In this document: in pieces, positions 49,599 through 57,947 of the stretch
Layout: every line of letters begins with the position of its first letter
Position numbering within the stretch: position 1 is the stretch's first letter
Assembly (NCBI RefSeq): GCF_001866135.1
Contig: NZ_MODW01000001.1
Span: forward strand, 248,001-312,000
DNA: 64,000 nt
Reading direction: 5' to 3'
From: Microbacterium sp. LCT-H2
GTDB lineage: Bacteria; Actinomycetota; Actinomycetes; Actinomycetales; Microbacteriaceae
Translations under genes and position numbers: made by a program
Notes under the pieces: model-generated
Databases searched by the model: none
What the model was told of the DNA's origin: nothing
What the model saw: only the letters and a program-made list of their open reading frames with translations

Positions 49599-50015
49599 TC
49601 AGGCGCCGAGGCGCTTCAGTGCGTTCGTGACGACGTGCTTGGCGGAGGCGGCCGCACGCCCGACGACCTCGGCCGCGTGTGCGGCTCCGTCGGGGATCGG
49701 GGCGCCGGGGTACGCGATGTCCGGCGCCGCATCGCCGAACGCGTCGACGAGGAACGGGACCAGCCAGTCGTCGACGGCTTCCAGCGGCGCGACGGAAAGG
49801 CTGTAGAAGCGGCGCTGGCCGTCTTCGCGGACGGTGACCAGCTCGGCGTCGCGGAGCACCTTGAGGTGCTTCGAGACGGTGGGCTGGCTGATGCCGAGGT
49901 CGGCCACGATCTGGCTCACGCTCGTGCCGGACTCGCCTTCGGACGTGCGTCGGAGCAGGAGCTGGAGGATGTCGCGCCTCGTACCGTCTGCGATCACGTC
50001 GAAGATGTCCGTCAT
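49599..50015 (-). CDS. ArsR-family (winged-helix) transcriptional regulator
   Basis: 138 residues. The HTH segment is TSVSQIVADLGISQPTVSKHLKVLRDAELV with wing EDGQRRFYSLS. It opens DIFDVIADGTRRDILQLLL, the usual ArsR N-terminal helix. No metal-binding cysteine pair is visible, so it is not a classical metal sensor. The ATG at 50015 has TACCCT 6 nt upstream. It is divergent from the potassium-uptake genes. Confidence 0.9.
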   Translation of the reverse strand: MTDIFDVIADGTRRDILQLLLRRTSEGESGTSVSQIVADLGISQPTVSKHLKVLRDAELVTVREDGQRRFYSLSVAPLEAVDDWLVPFLVDAFGDAAPDIAYPGAPIPDGAAHAAEVVGRAAASAKHVVTNALKRLGA

Positions 50016-50021
50016 GTGATC

Positions 50022-50027
50022 AGGGTA
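50022..50027 (-). promoter_or_regulatory. -10 element of leaderless ArsR gene
   Basis: Minus-strand TACCCT, 6 nt before the ATG at 50015. Confidence 0.45.
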
Positions 50028-50119
50028 GTGCGCCCCGGCACGGAGTACCATGACGAAGGCTCGGCGAGAGGCGCCGTGGTGCGGCCGTGGAACGGACGGC
50101 GCAGGAGAAGGGGGCAGCG

Positions 50120-51550
50120 ATGTCGGGCATCGTTTCGGCGTCGTCCCCCCGCACCGGTCTCCCCGGAGCCGCCGGCCGGGTGAAGCACCTCATCACCTCG
50201 TCGCCGTCCCGGTTCGCCATCGCCGTCTTCGCACTGCTGATCCTCGTGTTCACGGTGCTGTTCTCGCTGCCGATCGCGTCCGCCAGCGGCACGGTGACAC
50301 CGCTCAGCGACGCCCTCTTCACCGCCGTCTCCACGATCTGCGTGACGGGCCTCGCGACCGTCGACATGGCCAACCACTGGTCACCCTTCGGACACGTCGT
50401 CGTGTTCATCGGCGTCAACATCGGCGCCCTCGGCGTGCTGACCCTCGCCTCCCTCATGGGGATGCTCATCTCGAAGCGCCTCGGGCTCCGGGCGAAGCTC
50501 ATGGCGGCGGGCGACACGAACCCGCTCCGCGCGCACGGCGGTGTGGTGAACGAGAGCCAGACGGTGCGTCTGGGCGAGGTGGGCCAGCTGCTCACCACGG
50601 TCGCCGTCTCCGCCCTCTTCATCGAAGCCGCCCTCGCCGCCCTCCTCTACCCGGCGCTGGTGATGGCCGGGGTCGACCCGATCGCCGCGCTTTGGGAGGC
50701 CCCGTACTTCGCGGCGATGGCGTTCACCAACACCGGCTTCGCCCCGAACGACGGCGGGGTGGCCGTCTTCGCCGACGACTACCTCGTGCTGTCGCTGCTC
50801 ATGGTCGGCGTGTTCCTCGGGAGCATCGGCTTCCCGGTGATCTACACGCTCGCGAAGCACGTCTGGCACGTCAAGCGGTGGTCGCTGCACTCGAAGCTGA
50901 CCATCGTCACCACGGTGCTGCTCTTCATTCTCGGCGCCGCCGCCTTCCTCATCCTCGAGTACGACAACCCCAAGACCTTCGGGTCCATGGACGCGGCGGA
51001 CACGACCTTCCAGGCGTTCTTCCTCTCCGCGATGACCCGCTCCGGCGGCTTCAACGTCATCGAGATGGACGACCTCAACGGCTCGTCGCTGCTCGCCGCC
51101 AGCATGCTCATGTTCGTCGGCGGCGGGTCCGCGTCGACGGCGGGCGGCATCAAGGTGACCACGCTCGCAGTCCTCGCGATCGCGGTCTGGTCCGAGGCGA
51201 AGGGCCGCCAGTCCGTCGAGGCGTTCGGCCGCCGCATCCCCAGCGACGTGCAGCGCGTCGCCCTCAGCGTCGTCGCCTGGGGCGCCACGATCGTGGCCCT
51301 GTCGACCATCGTGATCGCACAGATCACCAAGGCCGACATCAGCCACGTGCTCTTCGACGTCATCTCCGCGTTCGGCACGGTCGGGCTCTCGACGGGCCTC
51401 ACCGGGGAGCTTCCGGATTCCGCCTCGTACGTCATGGCCGCGACGATCTTCATGGGCCGCGTTGGTACAGTGACTCTCGCTGCGGCAGTCGCCGCGACAT
51501 CGCGCACGCAGTACTACTCACTGCCCGTGGAAAGGCCGATCGTTGGTTGA
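50120..51550 (+). CDS. ktrB: Potassium uptake membrane subunit, TrkH/KtrB family
   Basis: 476 residues. The four pore-loop filters are recognisable: CVTGLATVD, FTNTGFAPN, MTRSGGFNV and FGTVGLSTG, each with the selectivity glycine. Eight or more membrane helices surround them. It conducts K+ (with Na+ in some relatives) under control of the RCK subunit encoded next. GGAGAAGGGGG precedes ATG 50120. A codon at 50087 is in frame but lacks a ribosome-binding site. Confidence 0.94.
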   Translation: MSGIVSASSPRTGLPGAAGRVKHLITSSPSRFAIAVFALLILVFTVLFSLPIASASGTVTPLSDALFTAVSTICVTGLATVDMANHWSPFGHVVVFIGVNIGALGVLTLASLMGMLISKRLGLRAKLMAAGDTNPLRAHGGVVNESQTVRLGEVGQLLTTVAVSALFIEAALAALLYPALVMAGVDPIAALWEAPYFAAMAFTNTGFAPNDGGVAVFADDYLVLSLLMVGVFLGSIGFPVIYTLAKHVWHVKRWSLHSKLTIVTTVLLFILGAAAFLILEYDNPKTFGSMDAADTTFQAFFLSAMTRSGGFNVIEMDDLNGSSLLAASMLMFVGGGSASTAGGIKVTTLAVLAIAVWSEAKGRQSVEAFGRRIPSDVQRVALSVVAWGATIVALSTIVIAQITKADISHVLFDVISAFGTVGLSTGLTGELPDSASYVMAATIFMGRVGTVTLAAAVAATSRTQYYSLPVERPIVG

Positions 51551-52214
51551 AGTCCTTCGGGGGGACGCTCCCGTCCTCGTCATCGGTCTCGGCCGGTTCG
51601 GCGCCGCCTGCGCCGGCGAGCTCGACCGCCTCGACCGCGAGGTGCTCGCGATCGACGACAACCTCGAGCTCGTGCAGAAGTGGTCGGACCGCGTCACGCA
51701 CACGGTGCAGGCCGACGCCCGCAACATCGACGCCCTCCGCCAGATCGGCGCCCAGGACTTCCAGGTCGCGGTCGTCGCCGTCGGCTCCTCGATCGAGGCG
51801 TCCGTGCTCATCACGGCCAACCTCGTCGACCTCAAGGTGCCGCAGATCTGGGCGAAGGCGGTCTCGCAGTCGCACGGCAAGATCCTGGCCCGCGTGGGCG
51901 CCAACCACGTCATCTACCCCGAGCGCGAGGCCGGCGAACGCGTGGCCCACCTCGTGAGCGGGCGCATGCTCGACTTCATCCGCTTCGACGACGACTTCGT
52001 CCTGGCCAAGATGTACCCGCCGAAGTTCATCCGCGGCGTCGGTCTGAACGAGTCCGGTGTGCGCTCGAAGTACAAGGTCACCGTCGTCGGCGTGAAGAGC
52101 CCGGGCAAGCCGTTCCGCTACGCGGAGGCCAACACGATCGTGACCAACCACGACCTCATCATCGTCTCCGGGACGAACAGCGACATCGAGCGCTTCGCCG
52201 CCCTCGACCGCTGA
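51543..52214 (+). CDS. ktrA: Potassium uptake regulatory subunit, TrkA/KtrA family (RCK)
   Basis: 223 residues. RCK_N begins VLVIGLGRFGAACAGEL with the nucleotide-binding G-x-G-x-x-G at 15-20, and the acidic strand end is VLAIDDNLEL. The RCK_C domain follows from about residue 140. Cytoplasmic ring that gates KtrB according to ATP/ADP. A TTG start overlaps the ktrB stop by 8 nt and has AAAGG 7 nt upstream. Confidence 0.94.
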   Translation: MVEVLRGDAPVLVIGLGRFGAACAGELDRLDREVLAIDDNLELVQKWSDRVTHTVQADARNIDALRQIGAQDFQVAVVAVGSSIEASVLITANLVDLKVPQIWAKAVSQSHGKILARVGANHVIYPEREAGERVAHLVSGRMLDFIRFDDDFVLAKMYPPKFIRGVGLNESGVRSKYKVTVVGVKSPGKPFRYAEANTIVTNHDLIIVSGTNSDIERFAALDR

Positions 52215-52277
52215 GCCGGGTCCTCACCGCGGCGGGAGTCCTCCCCGCGGTGGATGCGGCCTCTGCGACGCCCGTGG

Positions 52278-52283
52278 TGGGAT
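52278..52283 (+). promoter_or_regulatory. -10-like element of ABC exporter operon
   Basis: TGGGAT ends 6 nt before the ATG at 52290. Confidence 0.3.
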
Positions 52284-52289
52284 GGGGGC

Positions 52290-53066
52290 ATGAGCGATCA
52301 CGCCCCCGCACCGCCCGTCCTCGCCCTCCGCGGGCTCCGCAAGCAGTTCGGCCAGAAGGTCGCCGTCGACGCGCTGTCGCTGGACGTCCCCGCGGGCTCG
52401 ATGCTGGGGCTGCTCGGCCCGAACGGTGCGGGCAAGACGACGACGCTCGCGATGACCACCGGGCTCCTGCGCCCAGACGCCGGGACGGCCTGGGTGCTCG
52501 GCGCCGACGTCTGGCAGGACCCTGCCGCCGCGAAGGCGCGGATGGGCGTGCTCCCCGACGGTATCCGGATGCTCGACCGGCTCAGCGGCGCGGAGCTGCT
52601 GCGCTACACCGGCCTGCTGCGCGGCATGCCGGAGGCGGAGGTCGTCTCCCGCTCCGGCGAGCTCCTCGATGCCCTCGGCCTGACGGAGGCGGGCGACACC
52701 CTCGTCGTCGACTACTCGGCCGGCATGAAGAAGAAGATCGGCCTGGCCTGCGCGCTCATCCACGCGCCCCGGCTGCTGATCCTCGACGAACCCCTCGAAG
52801 CCGTCGACCCGGTCTCCGGGCAGACGATCCGGCAGATCCTGCGCTCCTTCGTGGACGGCGGCGGCACGGTCGTCCTCTCCAGCCACGTCATGGAGCTCGT
52901 CGAGTCACTGTGCGACCGCGTCGCCATCGTGGCCGAGGGGCGTCTGCTCGCCCACGGCGCCCTCGACGAGGTTCGGGCCGGACTCACGCTGCAGGAGCGC
53001 TTCCTCAGCCTCGTCGGCGCGCACGACCTCGGAACGGAGACCCTCGCGTGGTTGCGCTCCTCGTAG
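52290..53066 (+). CDS. ABC exporter ATP-binding protein
   Basis: 258 residues. Walker A GPNGAGKT at 43-50; signature VDYSAGMKKKIGLACAL (A-G-M replaces the usual G-G-Q, as in several ABC-2 exporter ATPases); Walker B LLILDEPLEAVDP; H-loop LSSHVMELVE. It is paired with the large membrane protein whose start lies inside its last codons. Substrate unknown. Confidence 0.93.
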   Translation: MSDHAPAPPVLALRGLRKQFGQKVAVDALSLDVPAGSMLGLLGPNGAGKTTTLAMTTGLLRPDAGTAWVLGADVWQDPAAAKARMGVLPDGIRMLDRLSGAELLRYTGLLRGMPEAEVVSRSGELLDALGLTEAGDTLVVDYSAGMKKKIGLACALIHAPRLLILDEPLEAVDPVSGQTIRQILRSFVDGGGTVVLSSHVMELVESLCDRVAIVAEGRLLAHGALDEVRAGLTLQERFLSLVGAHDLGTETLAWLRSS

Positions 53067-54640
53067 GTCTGCGGCTGCGACAGCTCGGGCATCAGCTCTC
53101 CCGCAACCCCTGGATGATCGTGACCCTCGTGACCGTGGGTCTCGTCGCGCTGAGCATGCTGGGACTGCTGACCGTCGGTCTGATCGCGCTGCGGGTGGGC
53201 GCTCCGGACGTCGCCGTGACCGCGATGGTGCTCACCGGCGCCATCGTCGTGCTCGGGTGGTGGATCGGGTCGATCCTCGTCAGTGCGGACGACTCGCTGG
53301 CACCCGAGCGGTTCGCCCTGCTTCCGGTGACCGCCCGCACCCTCCTCCCCGGTCTCGTCGTGGCGGGGATGACGACGATCGGCGGCATCGGCACCGCCCT
53401 GGCCCTGCTGCTGATGCTCGTGGGATGGTCGGTCAGCGTTCCGGCCCTCCTGGTCGCGGTGCTCATGGTCCCCGTGGCTCTCGCGACCTGCGTGCTGGGC
53501 GCCCGCGTCGTCAGCGGACTGCTCGCGGGATGGCTCGCCCGCCGGCGGACGCGCGACCTCGTCCTCACCCTCGGCGTGGTCCTGCTCGCCTCGTCCGGCC
53601 TCCTCCTCAACATCGGGTTGCAGGCGCTGTCGACCGTGCGCGACGTCGGTGGCGCCTTCGCGGCGGTCGCCGAGATCGCCGCGTGGACGCCGGTCGCCGC
53701 CGTGTTCGGAGTCCCCGCCGCCGTGGCACAGGGCGACGTCGTCACCGCCCTCCTGCGGCTGCTCGTCGCCGCCGCCACCCTGGCGGTCTTCTGGGTCGCC
53801 GCGCGCCGCATGCTCGCCGCGCGCCTCGTCGCACCCCTGCAGTCGAGCGGGGGCGGACGCGTGCGCTCGGGAGGCGTGCTCGACCGCCTGCTGCCCGCGG
53901 GACCCGTCGGCGCCATCGCGGGACGGACGCTCCGCTACTTTCGCCGCGACCCGCGCCAGGTCGTCAACATCGTGATGCTCCTGCTGCTCCCCGCGATCTT
54001 CCTCGGACTCGCGCTCATGAACGGACTGCAGCAGGACAGTACCGGCTTCGCACCCGCGATCACCCTCATCCCGGCGATCAACGCCCTGCTCGCCGGGAGC
54101 ATCGTGCAGATGGCGATCGCGTACGACAACGACGCGGTCGCGCTGCACATCCTCACCGGGGTGAGCGGGACGGCCGACCGCGTCGGACGGCTGCTCGGGT
54201 TCGCGCTGGTCGCCGTGCCGATCACGATCCTCCTGTGCGTGGTGACCTGTCTGCTGGCCGGACGTCCGGATCTGCTTCCGGGCAGCCTGGGCGCCGCGCT
54301 CGGGCTCATGGCGGTGTCGGCGGGCGCGGGATCCTGGGTGGGGGCGTTCCTGCCGGGGCGAGCTCCGGCACCCGAGGCCAACCCGTTCGGCCGCGGCTCC
54401 TCCGGCGGCGCGCAGTCCTTCCTCGCGATGCTCATCATGTCGCCGATCACGCTGCTGCTCGGCGGTCCCGCCCTCGGCTTCGCGATCGCGTCGATCTGGA
54501 TCCCGCCCTTGGGCTGGGCGAGCCTCGCGGCCGCCGTCGTCCTCGGGGGTGCCGCGATCTGGGGTGGCACGGTGCTCGGCGGTCGCGTCCTGCAACGGCG
54601 CTGGCCCGAGGTGCTCGCCGAGGTCGGCAGCGACGCCTAG
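53048..54640 (+). CDS. ABC exporter permease, large ABC-2-like membrane protein
   Basis: 530 residues with about twelve membrane segments in two blocks, separated by a cytoplasmic stretch near residue 265 (QSSGGGRVRSGGVLDRLLPAGP). No extracellular domain of note. The GTG at 53048 overlaps the ATPase gene by 19 nt; it is the only start that keeps the first membrane segment near the N-terminus. It probably exports a lipid, peptide or drug with the ATPase upstream. Confidence 0.85.
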   Translation: MVALLVGLRLRQLGHQLSRNPWMIVTLVTVGLVALSMLGLLTVGLIALRVGAPDVAVTAMVLTGAIVVLGWWIGSILVSADDSLAPERFALLPVTARTLLPGLVVAGMTTIGGIGTALALLLMLVGWSVSVPALLVAVLMVPVALATCVLGARVVSGLLAGWLARRRTRDLVLTLGVVLLASSGLLLNIGLQALSTVRDVGGAFAAVAEIAAWTPVAAVFGVPAAVAQGDVVTALLRLLVAAATLAVFWVAARRMLAARLVAPLQSSGGGRVRSGGVLDRLLPAGPVGAIAGRTLRYFRRDPRQVVNIVMLLLLPAIFLGLALMNGLQQDSTGFAPAITLIPAINALLAGSIVQMAIAYDNDAVALHILTGVSGTADRVGRLLGFALVAVPITILLCVVTCLLAGRPDLLPGSLGAALGLMAVSAGAGSWVGAFLPGRAPAPEANPFGRGSSGGAQSFLAMLIMSPITLLLGGPALGFAIASIWIPPLGWASLAAAVVLGGAAIWGGTVLGGRVLQRRWPEVLAEVGSDA

Positions 54641-54650
54641 CCGCCCGGCC

Positions 54651-54825
54651 CCTCGCCGCAACAGGCACTCGCGCGGGTTCAGGCTCCAGGGCTGCTGGCT
54701 GCCTGAACTCGCGTGATCGCCTGCCCCCGCGTCGTCGCCTGCTCCCGCGACACCTCGCCGCAACAGGCACTCGCGGGAGTTCAGGCTCCAGGGGTCCTGG
54801 CTGCCGGAACTCGCGTGATCGCCTG
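54651..54825. repeat. Family D: two 73-nt direct repeats, each an imperfect inverted repeat
   Basis: Copies at 54651-54723 and 54753-54825 match at 68 of 73 positions, 102 nt apart. Inside each, an arm starting CAGGC...GTTCAGGC pairs (19 of 23) with one ending GAACTCGCGTGATCGCCTG, around an inner CCAG/CTGG hairpin. A related but shorter stem follows: CCTGTTCTCGCG (54822-54833) pairs at 11 of 12 with CGCGGGAACAGG (54845-54856). All lie between the convergent exporter and proC genes. Confidence 0.8.
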
Positions 54826-54865
54826 TTCTCGCGGGGTGGGAGCGCGCGGGAACAGGCAGGTGGGA

Positions 54866-55705
54866 TCAGGCGCCGGCGGCAAGCTCCTTCGCGCGAGCGA
54901 GGGCGGCGGCAGCGGCAGTGGCGAAGGTGTCGGACAGGTGGGCGTCCTGGAGCACGGCGACCGCGCGCTCCGTCGTCCCCTTCGGGCTCGTCACCCGGCG
55001 GCGCAGCTCGGCGGGGTCCTCCCCTGTCGAGTCCAGCAGAGCCGTCGCGCCGATGAACGTCTGCTCCGCCAGCAGACGGGCGTCCGCGTCGGAGAAGCCC
55101 ATCTCCCGCGCGGCCGCGGTGAACTCCTCGATGAGGAGGAAGACGTAGGCGGGACCGGAGCCCGAGATCGTCGAGAGCGCATCGATCTGCGCCTCGGGAA
55201 CCTCCACCACCGCTCCCACCGTCTCGAACAGACGACGCACGAGCGCGAGGTCGTCGGGGGTCGCCGCGGCGCCGGCCGCGAGACCGGTGACCCCCTTGCG
55301 GATCGTCGACGGGGTGTTCGGCATGGAGCGGATGACGCGGGCCTCCGGGCCGAGGACGTCCGCGAAGGTCTGCAGCGTGACCCCCGCGGCGAGGCTCACC
55401 ACGACGGTCTCCGGACTGAGGTGCGGCGCGATCTCACGGAGGAGATCGGGGACCATCGCCGGCTTCACCCCGACCAGGACCACCCGTGCGCCGGCCACCG
55501 CGTCGGCATTGCCCTCCGGCCGCTCGGACAGCGCGATGCTGGTGACGCCGTCGAGGCCCGCGAATGCCTCCGCCTTCTCCGGCGTGCGGTTCGTCGCGGT
55601 GATCCCTCCGTCCACAGGGACCCCCGAGGCGAGCACACCGCGGAGGATCGCTCCCCCCATCGAACCGGCACCGAGGAACGCGAGGGACGGGAGCGCATCA
55701 GCCAT
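54866..55705 (-). CDS. proC: Pyrroline-5-carboxylate reductase
   Basis: 279 residues. Rossmann N-terminus LAFLGAGSMGGAILRGVL, then VLVGVKPAMV, the P5CR block RVIRSMPNTPSTIRKGVTGL near residue 120, and SGSGPAYVFLLIEEF with DADARLLAEQTFIGA near 165-205. It makes proline from pyrroline-5-carboxylate using NAD(P)H. TAGGAT lies 6 nt before the ATG. Confidence 0.95.
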   Translation of the reverse strand: MADALPSLAFLGAGSMGGAILRGVLASGVPVDGGITATNRTPEKAEAFAGLDGVTSIALSERPEGNADAVAGARVVLVGVKPAMVPDLLREIAPHLSPETVVVSLAAGVTLQTFADVLGPEARVIRSMPNTPSTIRKGVTGLAAGAAATPDDLALVRRLFETVGAVVEVPEAQIDALSTISGSGPAYVFLLIEEFTAAAREMGFSDADARLLAEQTFIGATALLDSTGEDPAELRRRVTSPKGTTERAVAVLQDAHLSDTFATAAAAALARAKELAAGA

Positions 55706-55711
55706 GTCGTC

Positions 55712-55717
55712 ATCCTA
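55712..55717 (-). promoter_or_regulatory. -10 element of leaderless proC
   Basis: Minus-strand TAGGAT, 6 nt before the ATG at 55705. Confidence 0.5.
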
Positions 55718-55752
55718 CGGCGGGCGCTCCTGTGACGGCCGTGTTGCCGTCC

Positions 55753-55758
55753 TAGACT
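55753..55758 (+). promoter_or_regulatory. -10 element of leaderless CDF transporter gene
   Basis: TAGACT ends 6 nt before the ATG at 55765. The proC and CDF -10 elements lie only 35 nt apart, facing away from each other. Confidence 0.5.
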
Positions 55759-55764
55759 CGTCGC

Positions 55765-56736
55765 ATGAGTGCATCCGGAGGCAGCAAGGCCATCGTCGCG
55801 GCGTTCCTGGCGAACCTGGGCATCGCTCTCGCGAAGTTCCTCGCGTGGGCTCTCTCCGGCTCGGCCTCGATGCTCGCCGAGGCGATCCACTCCGTCGCCG
55901 ACTCGGGAAACCAGCTCCTGCTGATGCTCGGCGGGCGCAAGGCGAAGCGCCACGCGGACCGCTCGCACCCGTTCGGCTACGGACGCGAACGCTACGTCTA
56001 CGCGTTCGTCGTGTCGATCATCCTCTTCTCCGTCGGCGGACTCTTCGCGATCTACGAAGGCGTGGAGAAGCTCACCCACCCGCATGAGATCGACCAGACC
56101 TGGTGGTGGCTCCCGCTCGTCGTGCTGTTCATCGCGATCGGCCTGGAGTCGTTCTCGCTCCGCACCGCCGTGCGCGAGAGCAATGTCGTCCGCGAGAAGG
56201 GCCAGTCCTGGTTCTCCTTCGTCCGGCGGTCCAAGGCACCGGAGCTCCCTGTGGTCCTCCTGGAAGACGTCGGGGCCCTCACCGGCCTCACCTTCGCCCT
56301 GCTCGGCGTCGGCCTCACGCTCCTCACCGGCAACCCCGTCTTCGACGCCCTCGGCACGGTGATGATCGGTGTCCTCCTCGTGCTCATCGCGATCGTGCTG
56401 GGGGTCGAGACGAAGAGCCTGCTCGTCGGCGAGGGCGCGACCCCCGCCGACTACGACCGCATCGTGGACGCGATCAACGACGGTCCGGAGATCGAGAAGA
56501 TCATCCACATGAAGACCCTCTACCTGGGGCCCGACGAGCTGATGGTCGCCGCGAAGATCGCGCTCAGCGCCGACAAGCCGCTGCGCGAGGTCGCGGACGA
56601 CATCGACGAGATCGAGGCCCGCATCCGCGCCGCCGTGCCGGTCGCCCGGGTCGTCTACATCGAGCCGGACGTCTACCGTCCCGCGATCGATCCGGAGCCC
56701 TCGACGGACGTCTTCGTCCTCAAGTCCTCGGACTGA
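55765..56736 (+). CDS. Cation diffusion facilitator family transporter
   Basis: 323 residues. The metal site in helix 2 is His42 and Asp46 (AEAIHSVADSGNQ); the helix 5 equivalent is Glu167-Asp168 (LLEDVGALTG) in place of the usual H-x-x-x-D, as in a subgroup of the family. HPFGYGRERY follows helix 2. A C-terminal cytoplasmic domain (about 215-300) is present. It exports a divalent metal against H+; which one cannot be told. Confidence 0.9.
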   Translation: MSASGGSKAIVAAFLANLGIALAKFLAWALSGSASMLAEAIHSVADSGNQLLLMLGGRKAKRHADRSHPFGYGRERYVYAFVVSIILFSVGGLFAIYEGVEKLTHPHEIDQTWWWLPLVVLFIAIGLESFSLRTAVRESNVVREKGQSWFSFVRRSKAPELPVVLLEDVGALTGLTFALLGVGLTLLTGNPVFDALGTVMIGVLLVLIAIVLGVETKSLLVGEGATPADYDRIVDAINDGPEIEKIIHMKTLYLGPDELMVAAKIALSADKPLREVADDIDEIEARIRAAVPVARVVYIEPDVYRPAIDPEPSTDVFVLKSSD

Positions 56737-56740
56737 GCGT

Positions 56741-57196
56741 TCAGCGACGGTCCTCGAAGAAGGCGCGCAACAGCGCGATGGACGCGTGCTCGTCCACGCC
56801 GCCGATCACCTCGGCACGGTAGGGCAGGCGGCGGTCGCGCAACACGTCGTACATCGAGCCGGCCGCTCCCGCCTTGTCGTCCCACGCCCCGAAGACCACG
56901 CGGCCGATGCGCGCCTGGAGGATCGCACCGGCGCACATCACGCAGGGCTCGAGGGTGACGACGAGCGTGCAGCCGTCGAGGTTCCACGACCCGCGGACCG
57001 ATGCCGCGCCGCGGATCGCCTCGATCTCGGCGTGCCCGGTCGGGTCGTGCGTGGCCTCCCGAGTGTTCCGCCCTTCGGCCAGGACACGGCCCTCCGCGTC
57101 GAGCACGACGGCGCCGACGGGGATCTCCGCCGCGGTCGCGGCCTCGGCGGCGAGCTCGAGTGCGCGCTGCATCGCGAGGCGGTCGGCGGCGGTCAT
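56741..57196 (-). CDS. tadA: tRNA-specific adenosine deaminase
   Basis: 151 residues. Zinc site His55-Ala-Glu57 (TGHAEIEA) and Pro84-Cys85-x-x-Cys88 (LEPCVMCAGA) of the cytidine-deaminase fold. It converts A34 to inosine in tRNA-Arg(ACG). Its stop is 4 nt from the stop of the convergent CDF gene. TAGGCT lies 6 nt before the ATG. Confidence 0.95.
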   Translation of the reverse strand: MTAADRLAMQRALELAAEAATAAEIPVGAVVLDAEGRVLAEGRNTREATHDPTGHAEIEAIRGAASVRGSWNLDGCTLVVTLEPCVMCAGAILQARIGRVVFGAWDDKAGAAGSMYDVLRDRRLPYRAEVIGGVDEHASIALLRAFFEDRR

Positions 57197-57202
57197 GCCC
57201 CG

Positions 57203-57208
57203 AGCCTA
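57203..57208 (-). promoter_or_regulatory. -10 element of leaderless tadA
   Basis: Minus-strand TAGGCT, 6 nt before the ATG at 57196. Confidence 0.5.
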
Positions 57209-57265
57209 CGGCAGCGCGAGGCGGCCGCCACGGCACCCGATGTCGTGCGCGGACCCGGCGCGCAT

Positions 57266-57271
57266 TAGCCT
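57266..57271 (+). promoter_or_regulatory. -10 element of leaderless upp
   Basis: TAGCCT ends 6 nt before the ATG at 57278. Confidence 0.5.
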
Positions 57272-57277
57272 GTATCC

Positions 57278-57910
57278 ATGCGTGTTCACGTCGCCGACCA
57301 CCCTCTCATCACCCACAAGCTCTCGGTGCTGCGCGACGCGCGCACCCCGTCGCCGGTCTTCCGCCAGCTGACCGAAGAGCTCGTGACGCTCCTCGCGTAC
57401 GAGGCGACGCGGAATGTGAAGGTCACTCCCATCGAGATCACGACGCCGGTCACCACGACCACGGGTGTGAAGATCTCCGAGCCGCGACCCATCGTCGTCC
57501 CCATCCTGCGCGCCGGTCTCGGCATGCTTGAAGGCCTCGTCAAGCTCCTCCCCACCGCGGAGGTCGGTTTCCTCGGCATGGTCCGCGACGAGGAGACCTT
57601 TGAGCCCACCACCTACGCCGAGCGGCTTCCGGACGACCTCTCCGACCGTCAGTGCTTCGCGATCGACCCGATGCTCGCGACCGGCGGCTCTCTGGCCGCG
57701 GCCATCCAGTTCCTGTTCGACCGCGGCGCGAAGGACGTCACGGCGATCTGCCTGCTGGGCACCCCGGAGGGCGTGGCCGCGATCGAGGCGATGGCCGGCG
57801 ACCGTGATGTGACCCTCGTCCTCGGAGCGCTCGACGAGCGTCTCGACGAGAAGGGCTACATCGTGCCCGGCCTCGGCGATGCGGGCGACCGCCTCTACGG
57901 CACCGTCTGA
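57278..57910 (+). CDS. upp: Uracil phosphoribosyltransferase
   Basis: 210 residues, the standard length. [17 protein letters not shown] opens the protein, [13 protein letters not shown] is the flexible-loop region, and [20 protein letters not shown] is the PRPP-binding loop near residues 127-146. It salvages uracil to UMP. The C-terminal [16 protein letters not shown] is the uracil-binding end. Confidence 0.96.
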   Translation: MRVHVADHPLITHKLSVLRDARTPSPVFRQLTEELVTLLAYEATRNVKVTPIEITTPVTTTTGVKISEPRPIVVPILRAGLGMLEGLVKLLPTAEVGFLGMVRDEETFEPTTYAERLPDDLSDRQCFAIDPMLATGGSLAAAIQFLFDRGAKDVTAICLLGTPEGVAAIEAMAGDRDVTLVLGALDERLDEKGYIVPGLGDAGDRLYGTV

Positions 57911-57916
57911 CCTCGC

Positions 57917-57947
57917 TCGCGCTCTCGACTCGCGCTCTCGACTCGCG
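57917..57947. repeat. 13-nt tandem repeat between upp and the convergent GNAT gene
   Basis: The unit TCGCGCTCTCGAC occurs 2.4 times and fills the space up to the convergent stop codon. Confidence 0.65.

Noticed and set aside
54651..54825. Direct repeats that might be read as a two-repeat CRISPR array
   Set aside because: Units are 73 nt with imperfect identity, there are only two, the intervening 29 nt is itself related to the repeat, and no cas gene is near.
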